Shown here piece by piece: positions 1-9,334 of a stretch of 64,000 bases of DNA. A program made the translations under genes and the position numbers. The DNA comes from Marsupella aquatica (lineage: Eukaryota; Marchantiophyta): contig OZ316897.1 in NCBI GenBank assembly GCA_973895155.1, forward strand, positions 5,208,001-5,272,000, in the 5' to 3' direction. Each line of letters starts with the position of its first letter. Position 1 is the first letter of the stretch. The notes under the pieces are model-generated. The model was not told where the DNA came from. It did not search any database and was given only the letters and a program-made list of their open reading frames with translations.

Positions 1-397
1 AGAATTTCTGATTCTCCAAAAACAGCAGCCTAGCCAACTCTACATGGGGCACTACACGTTTGAGACATTCAAAGTAGATTCCCTCCGTTCGTAACTCCAT
101 CCCGGCCTCAATGTCCCAGCTCTTCCCCGGGGGGATGGTAATCTCCACCTTCATGAATTCTGTAACCCCGGTGGCTTGGAAAATATTCCGACAATCCTCC
201 ATCACCTTGGCGGAGGTCTTGGGATAAATTCGACAAAAAATCCTCCTACCCACCGGCGTGGAACCTGCTGCCAATCCCGTGCTCATCGTAGCTTCTCTCT
301 CTTCTCTCTCCCTTGAAATCAAAGTCTCCACGTAGTCACGGTAAGCAGCCTTGTATCTCCGAATGCGTGCCACACTGAACTCCGGTTGATCTAGCAT
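1..397 (-). CDS. partial ORF open at window edge, probable retroelement protein
   Basis: An open frame runs on the minus strand from an ATG at 397 to the window edge, at least 132 codons without a stop. The start MLDQPEFSVARIRRYK is charged and helical, and a second in-frame ATG lies at 286 (MSTGLAAGSTPVGRR). I do not recognise a domain. It lies downstream, on the same strand, of a gypsy pol and its putative LTR, so it may be gag of a tandemly joined gypsy copy, or an ORF carried within or next to a long LTR. No tRNA-iMet type primer site was seen between the LTR start and this ORF, so the first reading is unproven. Confidence 0.35.
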   Translation of the reverse strand, partial: MLDQPEFSVARIRRYKAAYRDYVETLISREREEREATMSTGLAAGSTPVGRRIFCRIYPKTSAKVMEDCRNIFQATGVTEFMKVEITIPPGKSWDIEAGMELRTEGIYFECLKRVVPHVELARLLFLENQKF

Positions 398-1525
398 TTA
401 TGCATCCCAAAATCAAATCCTCAATCACCAAATCCCGTCACCCGTAGCAATGTCAATTCCCTGGCCCGAAACAGCCCCCGCATCCCGATCAATCGATTGC
501 TCTCAATTCCCCCAGAAGCCACTCCGTGCTGCTGCCGCTAATGCCCGGAAGAATCACGCCACCAAGCCCCACCAATCTACCATGAGAGAGAGCTTCAAAA
601 ATAATTAGAAGGTGAGAGCTTTCGGCAAGGTGTTGGGAGAGAACTTCGAGTTTTGCTTTCGGCAAGGAGAGGGTCGTGCAAAAGAGGGAGAAAAGAAGGG
701 AAGAAAAAAAACCAAAAATCCCCCCTGACACCTCCTTTCGCCTTGCGCCCCGGGCCCTCCTTCGCCTGGCTCGCGGGAGCCCTAAATGCCCTGGGTACGC
801 AGCCCTATGGGCTCACGGGAGGGTTTTAATACCCCCCCCTTTACTCCTCGGCTGTGGCCCGACTGCCCTTGCCCTGCTCGCGGGACCCCTTACTTGGGGA
901 TTCCACGTGGCGGCCCTAGGGCTGCCCCTTATGGGCCCTTAAGTGCTCGCCCTCTACCAGGCCACTTAAGGGGTATTTAACCCCCCTCCGTGACCTTCCT
1001 GCACCGGCCTCCCTACTTGGTACTCGCGGTGCCCCTTAAGGGGGAATTTTAATTTCTCCCCCACCCTCGGCGCCTCGCTTCCTTCAGCTCGCGGGGCTCC
1101 CCTCAAACGGGGGATTTAATCCCCCCCTTTCTTCTCCTGAACGCGGCCCTATGCAGGGCTCGCGATAGCCTCCTCCCTGTCCAGCCTGGCTCCGGCTGCC
1201 CATAAAAAAAACTTCCCCCTAATCACACTGCCGGGGTCACCTCTACTCAAAAACTTCCTTGCTCCCGGTCCTGTTTTATTTCTTCTTCCCACCAACCTTG
1301 CTATTGAGTTCTCTAAAAATGGCCCTAAAATAATGGGGAGTCCCCCAAAGGCAGGGCCCTCCTCCCAACATAATTGCAGAACAATTAGGGGATAAAAATA
1401 AATACAGTTCTTCGGTCACAGGTGATAGAATTAACTTAAAAAATGAAAAAATGGTTATTTACAATGGTTATTTACACTGCGCGACCAAGTTATTCGTGAT
1501 TTTATGTGACGGGGACCCCGTCACA
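398..1525 (-). repeat. probable gypsy LTR region following pol
   Basis: On the minus strand the last codons of the gypsy pol run directly into TGTGACGGGG at 1525, a TG start typical of an LTR. The stretch to about 398 has no supported gene. It includes a GC-rich block (about 770-1180) of imperfect repeats, each with a CTCGCGG motif followed by a G-run, ATTTAAT and a C-run. The leftward LTR boundary and primer site were not found, so the extent is a guess. Confidence 0.4.
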
Positions 1526-3734
1526 TAGCTCCTCTCTTAATTGCGAAGCGCCCCCGCGAGCACCATACTCCTCCGTGTAATACTTCTTTAGACGTTCTTG
1601 ATTGATCCGTGTGTTGAGTAGTTGCCCCTCCAATGTCCTGAGTTGAACTGATCCGTTGGAGTAGACGGCGTCTACTACGTAGGGCCCCATCCAACGTGTA
1701 TGCAACTTCCCGGGGAAATGCATAAAACGACTGTCGTACAAGAGTACCAAATCTCCCTCCTCAATGGACACACGACGGAGACGAGAATCGTAATGTGACT
1801 TCCGTTTGCTTTGCTCCTGCAGGTCAAAGCCTCTTCTCGTGTCTCAGTGAGTTGCTCCAACTGTTGGATCCGTGCAGCTACACTTCTTTCTTCCCCTTCC
1901 CTTTCCCGTGTGAGGATCCGAATGGTGGGCACTTCAAATTCCACCGGCACAAGAGAGTGTTGTCCAAACACAAGGAAATAGGGGCTGTGGCCCGTGGTAG
2001 TCTTGTGAGCCAGGTTGTAGGCGTAAGTAGCAGCCAACAACTTTAAATCCCAATTTGTCTTGTGAGCTGATACCATCTTATTAAGAATCTTGCCCATGAT
2101 CCCGTTTGCTCTCTCGGTGAGCCCGTTGGCTCGAGGATGGTACGGAGTGGTCTTCCTATGTGAGATCAGGTAGTTCTCCGTCAGACGTTCAATTGTATGA
2201 TTGAGAAAGTGAGTACCCCTGTCACTCACCAGCTCCAATGGGGGACCAAATCGTGTAAAAATCTGCTCGTACAAAAAATGTGTCGTGGTGTTGGCATCAT
2301 CCTTGGCAGTGGCTCGGGCCTCCACCCACTTTGTGGCATAGTCCGTTGCAAGAATGATGTAGCGCTTCCTCCCTCTTCTCGTGATGGGAGTGAAGGGGCC
2401 AATGAAATCAACCCCCCACTTCTCAAAGGGTGCAAGAGGAAGTATGGGCACCAATGGGTGGCGTGAGGAGGGCCCTGGCTTGCCTTGATGCTGGCACGGA
2501 TCACATCGCTGGATGTACCGGTGTACATCCCGAAAGAGAGTTGGCCACCAATATCCAGCATCTAGTATTTTCCTTGCGGTGGTTTCCCGTGCAAAGTGGC
2601 CACCAGCTTCCTCCTCATGTAGTGCTGCCATGACTGTACGTATCTCAGCTTCCTCCAAACAACGACGAAGGCGGCCATCCATGCCGTACTTGTGAAGTAC
2701 TCCCTTCACAAGCAAGTAGGGACCTGTCTTACGTAAAAACACTGCTGCTCTCTCCGGGCCCAAATGTGAGGGAACTCTCGCCGTACGGAGAAATTCCAAA
2801 ATTTCTCCATACCAAGTAGTGGCCTCCGTAGTCACGCTGAACACTTCTTCATCCGGGAACCGATCATCAATCTCCTGTGAGTCAGATGCTCCCTCAATAC
2901 GGGAGAAGAAGTCTGCATTGCTGTGATTCTTCCCCGGTCTCACTCTCACCTCATAGTTGAACTCCTGCAGCAACAAAACCCAACGTGCAATTCTTCCGGA
3001 CAGATCTGGCTTGTTGACCATGTATTTCAAGCTATTGTGATCCGTGTGGAACACAACCTTGTATCCCAACAAATAATGACGATACTTTTTACAAGCGTAA
3101 ATAATACCAAGTGCCTCCCTATCGGTGGGTGAGTAGTTCTTCTCTGCCGGGGCCAACTGCCTACTGGCAAAGTAGATGGGATGGTCCCTTCCATCATCAT
3201 CTAACTGACTCAAAACGGCACCGATGCAAAATCCTGATACGTCTACATAGACATGGAACTCCTTATTCCAATTGGGCGTAATGAGCACGGGAGCCTCTAG
3301 CAAACGTTTCTTCAATTCATCAAAAGCAGCCTGTCGGGGTGGAGTAGGTTCAAATTCACTTCCCTTCTTCAACATGGAGGTGAGTGGCATGGCTACCTTG
3401 GCAAAGTCTTTGATGAAGCGTCGATAATATCCAACACACCCCAAGAACCCTCTCACTTCCTTTACGTTCTTGGGAAATGAGACTGCTACCCACACGGCCA
3501 CCTTCTCCCGGTCAACTTCAATCCCCCGTGCAGACACTTTGTGGCCCAATAGGATCCCCTCCTCAATTCCAAAGAAACATTTCTCAGGATGTAGCTTCAA
3601 GCAAGTCTCCCGGCACCGCTGAAAAGTCAACCGTAAGTGTTCCGGATGCTTGACTCGTTTGCCATAGACAGCAAAGTCGTCAATAAAGATCTCCAAGAAC
3701 CTGCGTAAAAAGTCATGAAATATATTCATCATGA
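1502..3734 (-). pseudogene. Ty3-gypsy pol fragment: RT end, RNase H, integrase
   Basis: Minus-strand frame starting inside reverse transcriptase: the catalytic box reads FIDDFAVYG, followed by the RT thumb (GFLGCVGYYRRFI). RNase H follows (YVDVSGFCIGAVLSQ, TDREALGIIYA, HTDHNSLKYM). The integrase has an H-H-C-C zinc finger (HEEEAGGHFARE to CDPCQHQ) and the core D, D, E residues (WGVDFIGPF, VSDRGTHF, GLTERANGI). Near 1823-1828 a one-base frameshift moves the reading into the frame ending at 1502, which encodes the integrase C-terminal domain (LVLLYDSRFMHFPGKLHTRW). The N-terminal RT, protease and gag are missing, because the sequence stops at the copia-1 LTR starting at 3735. Copia-1 probably inserted here, but the other half of the gypsy RT was not found beyond it. 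Confidence 0.93.
1505..1525. repeat. perfect palindrome at pol/LTR junction
   Basis: Ten-base arms TGTGACGGGG and CCCCGTCACA flank a single central base. The last pol codons and the TAA stop (1502-1504) overlap this palindrome, so it marks the LTR start on the minus strand. Confidence 0.8.
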
Positions 3735-4191
3735 TGTTGGGTATTTACTCTTACGTCTAGGTTAGGTATGACGTGGTTGGTACAACAACGTGGGTTGGTA
3801 CAACTATGTGGTTAGGTACAACTACGTGATTAGGTACAACTATGTGGTTAGGTACAACTACGTGATTAGGTACAACTATGTGGTTAGGTACAACTACGTG
3901 ATTAGGTACAACTATGTGGTTAGGTACAACTAAGTTGCACACTATATCATAAGAGGCATGTGTGCTTGGAGAGGCAGGACCAAGGCTCATTGTTATGGAG
4001 CCACTTGAGAGATAGGGAGAGCTTACACTGTGGAGACTCGGTATAGCCGACGGGCTTAGAGTTCAGTAAAGCTATCTTGTGTGTTCCCGTGGACGTAGCC
4101 TCAAGGAGGTGAACCACGTATCTCGTGTATCGACTATTGTGCGTTGGATGGTTCATGGGCTTGTCATTGCGATCGTCGTCTATGCTCAACA
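3735..4191 (+). repeat. copia-1 5' LTR (457 bp)
   Basis: Starts TGTTGGGTATTT and ends CTCAACA, giving TGTTG/CAACA inverted ends. It is followed two bases later by a tRNA-iMet primer binding site. It contains an 18-bp tandem repeat in its first half. No second copy was found in the window. Confidence 0.87.
3770..3935. repeat. 18-bp tandem repeat inside the copia-1 LTR
   Basis: About nine units of GGTACAACTAYGTGRTTA alternate between a TATGTGGTTA and a TACGTGATTA form, giving a 36-bp higher-order period. It generates a spurious repeated PNHVV/PNHIV reading on the minus strand. It may act as an LTR enhancer repeat, which is inference. Confidence 0.9.
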
Positions 4192-4193
4192 AT

Positions 4194-4205
4194 TGGTATC
4201 AGAGC
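4194..4205 (+). other. copia-1 primer binding site (tRNA-iMet)
   Basis: TGGTATCAGAGC, the classic plant copia PBS complementary to the 3' end of initiator Met tRNA, lies two bases after the LTR end. Confidence 0.93.
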
Positions 4206-5444
4206 ATGCTTGGGAGGTGACGTGTGTTCGTGACGGGATTTCATGACGGTTTTTCCAGCGTTGAGTGTTGGTGGATTTTCCAGAGTTCCATTGCATGGAA
4301 CTTGGAGTTTATGGGCTCAACGGATAGATCAGGGCAAGAGCTTTCTAACGGTGTGAAGAAATCGTTGAACGGAGCTCGTGGTGCAGAGAGATCTAAGTTT
4401 TTGTCGTTCTGGATTTTGTGAAGAAAGTTGGCATCGACTCGGAGGGAGAAGCGTCAAGTGTTTTGACTTAACGAAGAGATTGAGGCAAGACGATTGTTTT
4501 TGAGTCCGGGATTGGCTCTTTGATGCAAAGAGGAAGGCTAAGCAAAATCAATTACCTTGTTGAACTTGGTGACGGCACCAAGTGCAATTGATCAACATTC
4601 GTTGTTGACAAGGTACCATTTTTTTCTCTTTGAAAAACTGATTCGAAATTGGCTATGGCAATTGAGAGAAATCTGTCATCTTTACCAATTTTTTTCTCCC
4701 TCGTTCTTTCCTCGTTTTGGGTGCTTCTTATATCGATCTTCATCGCCTCGGAGTCTAGTTTCCAAATCTGAAATCGGATCTTGATTTTGTCAAAACCCGA
4801 GTGAGATATCTTGCGTTTGGAGTCGAGGGGTACATTCTGCCGTGTGTATTTTCTGCGCGCGCGACCAGATTTCGACGACGAAGGGTGGTAGGGGGTTTTG
4901 GGGGTTCGAGGACACGTGTCAGCCCCTCGATTGTTCTTCCAAAATTCCCACAGGGCCTGTACAAGGGTCATAGAATATTCCAAAAAAACCAGAGAGCTAT
5001 TTTTTGACCGTCCGACAAAGATTTCATTCGCCGAACGGTAACTTTTTTGGTTATTTTTCGGCGAGGTCGTAGCCATTGAAGTTGGCAACGCGGCGCACCA
5101 ATCACATCGCAATTCCGACAACGGGTTGTACTTGGTATTTCGGTTATTCCCTGAGGTGGTCAAAACGGGGGAGTTTCCCAAGGTTTTACCCACCTCGACC
5201 GAAATTTGAATAACTTTTTTGTCAAATTTCGATTTTGATTTCGGTTTTCAGTATTGGACTCCTAGCTTTGTGGGCTACGCGGCGGTGTTGAGTTTTGAGT
5301 TTTTTGAGAAGTTGTGAAAAACAACATTTTTTGTGATTTTCTCATATGAGTGATTTGGAGGAGTTTTTCGAAGACGTGGAACTTGAAGCACGAGGATCAC
5401 CGCGGAGGTTTCAGGGGCAGAGAGAGGAGTAGGAGGAAGAGCAC
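4206..5444 (+). other. copia-1 untranslated leader
   Basis: About 1.2 kb between the PBS and the gag ORF without a supported gene. Several short frames appear on both strands, but none resembles a retroelement protein. The leader is long for a copia element and may hold packaging signals or an intron; I see no clear splice pair. Confidence 0.5.
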
Positions 5445-6386
5445 GTGACACTGATACCATCACCGGTGCGGCGTGTGGTGAAGGAAGTAGTACTACTACC
5501 GGAGCTCACAGTAGTGCCAAAGAAGAAGATGGGGACTTTCAAGCTTGGGGGACCCAAGTATGAAGTGACAAAGTATGATGGGCGCTCTGACTACTTGCTA
5601 TGGGAGAAGCAGGTGAAGGGAGTGCTTTATGCGTCAGGGATGGGCCAACTGCTGAGCCCTCGTGAAGACGATGTTGATGAGAAACAATGGGACCACATGC
5701 AGGAGCAGGGAGTGTGGTGTGTTACACTCTATCTCATGCCTCCCATCATCAAGCAGTTGGGTGCACATAAGGATTGCATGTCCTTGTTTGCGGAATTGCA
5801 GAGCAAGTATCACCGCAAGGAGTTGTCGAACCGGCTCTACACTTCCTACAAACTGATGAGTTTCAGGATGAAGGAATCTGGTACGAAGTTGCAAGACCAT
5901 GTGGATGCTTTCAACGACATGGTCGTTGACTTGGAAAACCTTGGGGAGACTTTGAATGATGAGACGAAGGCTCTGCAGCTTCTTAGTTCATTGCCTCCAT
6001 CTTACCAGTCCCTATCACGAGTGTTGTTGCATCGTGATAGGGATACCATTTCATACAATGACGTGGTAAGTTCTCTGCTTAGTGATGATCTTCAGCAGAA
6101 GATGCACATCATGTCACAGCCTTCATCATCTGGTGCTGCCCTCAATGTTAACCGTGGGAGGAGTATGCAGCGACCAACTGGGGACCGTAGAACCCAGTTT
6201 AGATCTAAATCCAGATCTAAATCCAAGTGTAAATCCCCTCAGAGGAGGCAGGTGACATGTTGGAAGTGCAACCAAGTTGGACACTTCAAGCGAGACTGTA
6301 AGGGAAAGGCAGCGGAAACTTCATCGGCAAATGTGGCTAGGGCTGATGGAGAAGCTGATTTACTCAATGATGAGTATGTTTTATGA
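5445..6386 (+). CDS. copia-1 gag with zinc knuckle
   Basis: The frame encodes a 313-residue copia gag. The likely functional start is the in-frame ATG at 5529 (MGTFKLGGPKYEVTKYDGRS), which aligns with the usual start of copia gag proteins; the ATG at 5445 adds 28 residues. The helical gag core (about residues 45-215; LWEKQVKGVL, LSSLPPSYQSL) belongs to the UBN2/retrotran_gag type. A basic RS-rich stretch precedes a CCHC knuckle, CWKCNQVGHFKRDC. The frame is ended by TGA at 6384-6386; the next in-frame codons continue into the protease. That is either an inactivating mutation or a stop needing readthrough. Confidence 0.88.
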   Translation: MTLIPSPVRRVVKEVVLLPELTVVPKKKMGTFKLGGPKYEVTKYDGRSDYLLWEKQVKGVLYASGMGQLLSPREDDVDEKQWDHMQEQGVWCVTLYLMPPIIKQLGAHKDCMSLFAELQSKYHRKELSNRLYTSYKLMSFRMKESGTKLQDHVDAFNDMVVDLENLGETLNDETKALQLLSSLPPSYQSLSRVLLHRDRDTISYNDVVSSLLSDDLQQKMHIMSQPSSSGAALNVNRGRSMQRPTGDRRTQFRSKSRSKSKCKSPQRRQVTCWKCNQVGHFKRDCKGKAAETSSANVARADGEADLLNDEYVL

Positions 6387-7612
6387 AGCCGGGGGTATGC
6401 CCTGTGCACGTCATCTAGGAGAGCAGATGATGTGTGGATTCTTGATTGTGCTTGCTCTTTTCATATTTATTACATTCGTGAGTTTTTCAGTTCTTACTCT
6501 GTTTCAAACGGTTCAGTTCTGATGGGAAATGATCACTCCTGTCAAATTGAGGGAATTGGGTCTGTGAAGATTCAAATGTTTGATGGCGCTGTGCGCACAG
6601 TGTCCGGAGTCAGGTATGTACCTGGCATGCGTAAGAATCTGATTTCACTCGGTGTGTTGGATTCAAATGGTCATCAATGGAGCGTTATTGATGGTGAACT
6701 TCAAGTCAGGTCGGGAGAGACAGTGATTTTGAAGGGGAGTAGACAAAAGAATTTGTATGTGTTACAGGGCAATACTGTATGTGGAGAGGCCAATGTAACC
6801 AAGTCTCACGAGGAGATGACTCAACTGTGGCATTCACGGCTAGGCCACATGAGTGAGAAGGGTTTGGCTATCTTACGGAAGAATGGACTCATTTCTGATT
6901 TGCAATCTTGTAAATTAGAGTTTTGTGAGCATTGCATTCTTGGAAAGCAGCATCGTCGTGCTTTTGGTGTTGGAACTCATCGTTCCAAAGCGGTTCTTGA
7001 GTACATACATAGTGACGTGTGGGGTCCATCCCCGACTCCCTCACACTCTGGAAAGTTGTACTATGTATCATTTATTGATGATTACTCAAGATTTGTGTGG
7101 ATTTATTTCATGACGCATAAGTCTGATGTCTTGTCCATTTTTAAGAAGTGGAAGGCCCAGGTGGAGAATCAGACTGGAAACACGATCAAGTGTTTGGATA
7201 CAAGGGTGAAGAGTCTGAGGTCAGACAACGGCGGGGAGTACACTTCAATGGAATTTGAAGAGTACTGTTCAGAACAGGGGATAACTCGCCATCTCACCAC
7301 AGTTTATACTCCGCAGCAGAATGGTGTCGTTGAGAGGCTCAATCGGACACTATTGGAGCGGTCACGGAGTATGTTGAGCCAATCAGGTTTACCACAAGAA
7401 TTTTGGGCAGAAGCTGTCAATACCACAGCTTATTTGGTAAATCTTTCTCCTTCTAGTGCTATCAATTTCAAAACGCCGTTTGAGATGCGCTATAAGCGGC
7501 AAGCAGACTATCATGGCTTGGTAGTTTTTGGAAGTGATGCATATGCTCTCACACCGAAGCAGAATAGGACCAAGTTGGATCCTACCTCCAGGAAATGTGT
7601 TTTTCTTGGGCC
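6387..7612 (+). pseudogene. copia-1 protease and integrase, truncated
   Basis: Same frame as gag. The aspartic protease active site reads WILDCACSFHI, whereas copia elements normally have D-S/T-A or D-S/T-G here, so the residue after the catalytic Asp is unusual. GAG_pre-integrase and the H-H-C-C finger follow (LWHSRLGHM to CEHCILGKQHR). The integrase core shows IHSDVWGPS, LRSDNGGEY and NGVVERLNRT, the D,D-35-E triad. The protein ends where the copia homology is broken at CVFLG. RT and RNase H are absent. Confidence 0.9.
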
Positions 7613-8612
7613 CCTCGGGTAAAATTTCCTCCGCTGGCTTCAAACAGACCGCCCGCTCGGCCTACATGCATTACACAATGGAATTAGAAGGTTGCATTAC
7701 TCCAACCAATGCAGCTGATGGATAATCCCGTGTTAATAGCACGCGAACAGATAGGGGTACATACGACGGTCTATCAAAAAGTCAGCTAAGGAATCGAAAG
7801 AATGCTAGCCATCATTTTTGAGAGTTTGATCATCATGTGCAAACCAAACCTATGTCAGCGACCCGTTGAAGTGTTCAGATGTGAAAAAAACAATGAAATC
7901 GCTTCCGGAAGTAAGTTGGCCGTCCTCCACTAGCTTCCCTTTGTTGCCAATAAACTCTGCTGCGACGAGAGCTCTCGGGCTGTAATTATCTCAATGGTTT
8001 GAATGGGCCGGGCCGACATGGACAATCTTGCAATGCGCAACAAAATACCTACTCGTTTGCAATTTCTCGTCGCTCTCTCTTCCTGCCCCAACTCTCGAAC
8101 ACTACTGATTTTGGCTATGGACCTCAAGCTGCTTGGTGTCCACCATGAAACAGTTCATAAAATTTGATAGCTCAGGCATAAAACTCTCAATAATACTCCT
8201 TTGTCCTCGAGTCCTTACTACTATTGACGCCAAAGTTGGAAGGACTTGGAGTCCTTGTTTTCAAAATGTCCTGGCCGGCGGGGATTGCGAGGACATTTAT
8301 TGTAGGTTTCCAAGACTTCCGAGTCCTTTTTTTGAAAAGTAAACGACGGCTACTCGCCTCGAGGACATTAAACACATCATAAGTACTCTATATGAGGATA
8401 CGAGTGCAAGCTTTACTAGGGTCCTACTAAATCCAAAAAAGTTCATTTAATGGAATCACTTCACCAGTTCAAATCTAGCCTTTGATATATGTATCCTCAA
8501 TCTTGGCCATTGAGGGATATGTTGCACATTTAATGCAAAATGGCAAGGACTCGAGTCCTTTTTGTGGAGAAAAAAGGAGAAAAATGGTAGTCCTCAATCA
8601 TGCAATGGACCA
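7613..8612. mobile_element. CACTA-like terminal fragment with AGTCC motifs
   Basis: No gene. Between 8195 and 8590 there are many AGTCCTT/AAGGACT inverted motifs. Its right end, GGTAGTCCTCAATCATGCAAT (about 8587-8607), closely matches the right end of the CACTA-like element at about 19905-19925. The left part (7613-8190) shows nothing recognisable. It separates two different truncated copia elements and probably marks a transposon insertion followed by deletion. Confidence 0.5.
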
Positions 8613-9290
8613 GTAATGATATGCTCCTCAACCAAATGGTCCTCTGTTTCTCTAATTTCCACAAGAAACCTTGTCTTTGCCAGACTGCTAACACAACTTA
8701 TACGTCTTTGCACTCAATTCCCTGACTCACCTACCAAAATAATTTGAATTGATAATGCTGGCGAATTTACATCACCAGCATTCGATGACTTCTGTCAAAT
8801 CCTGGGCATCACAATTCAATACTCAGTACCATATGTACATTTCCAGAATGGTACTGCAGAGGCATTAATAAAGCGTTTATAGATGATCTCAAGACCTATG
8901 CTATTACAGACACAACTCCCACTTACAGCCTGGGGACATGCTATACTCCATGGCGATGCACTACTGCGATATAGACCATCGGCTTTTAATATTTACACAC
9001 CACACCAACTAGCATATGGCTCTATACCAGATATTACACACCTGAAAGTGTTTGGCTGCCTTGTTCTAGTACCCATTCTTGGCCCCAAGCACACCAAGAT
9101 GGGACCACAGCGTCGACATGGCATCTATGTTGGCTACAACTCTCCCTCGATAATAAGGTATCTTGAACCCACCACTGCTGATGTGTTTCGAGCTCGATAC
9201 CAGGACTGTAAATTCTGTGAAGAAATCTTCCCACCACTTCTAACTCCAGCACAACTCTCCAAACAGCCTGTCTCAACACACACACATTAG
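8613..9290 (+). pseudogene. copia-2 integrase fragment
   Basis: A single frame crosses two stops, TGA at 8745-8747 and TAG at 8880-8882. It reads a copia integrase core from the middle (SVSLISTRNLVFARLL), through IDNAGEFTSPAFDDF and VHFQNGTAEALIKRL. The second and third catalytic positions are D and E. It continues to the C-terminal LKVFGCLVLVP...RRHGIYVGYNSPSIIRYLEP. The N-terminal integrase, protease, gag and 5' LTR are missing. The sequence starts at the CACTA-like fragment end, so that element may have inserted in the integrase. Confidence 0.85.
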
Positions 9291-9334
9291 AATGGACAAC
9301 AAAGGATCCATTCTGGAATGATCCTCGTACTCAA

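Larger units (their letters stand above)
3735..7612 (+). mobile_element. Ty1-copia element copia-1, 3' truncated
   Basis: Order seen: 5' LTR, iMet primer binding site, ~1.2 kb leader, gag, protease, integrase. Homology stops abruptly within the integrase C-terminal region at CVFLG (about 7607), where a normal copia continues into RT and RNase H. No matching 3' LTR occurs in the window. The adjoining sequence belongs to a CACTA-like fragment, so the missing half was lost by deletion or rearrangement. Confidence 0.88.

Noticed and set aside
2197-3132. Plus-strand ORFs opposite gypsy integrase and RNase H
   Set aside because: Antisense shadows of a confidently identified pol frame.
3757-3990. 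ORF reading repeated PNHIVVPNHVV
   Set aside because: Translation of the 18-bp LTR minisatellite on the antisense strand.
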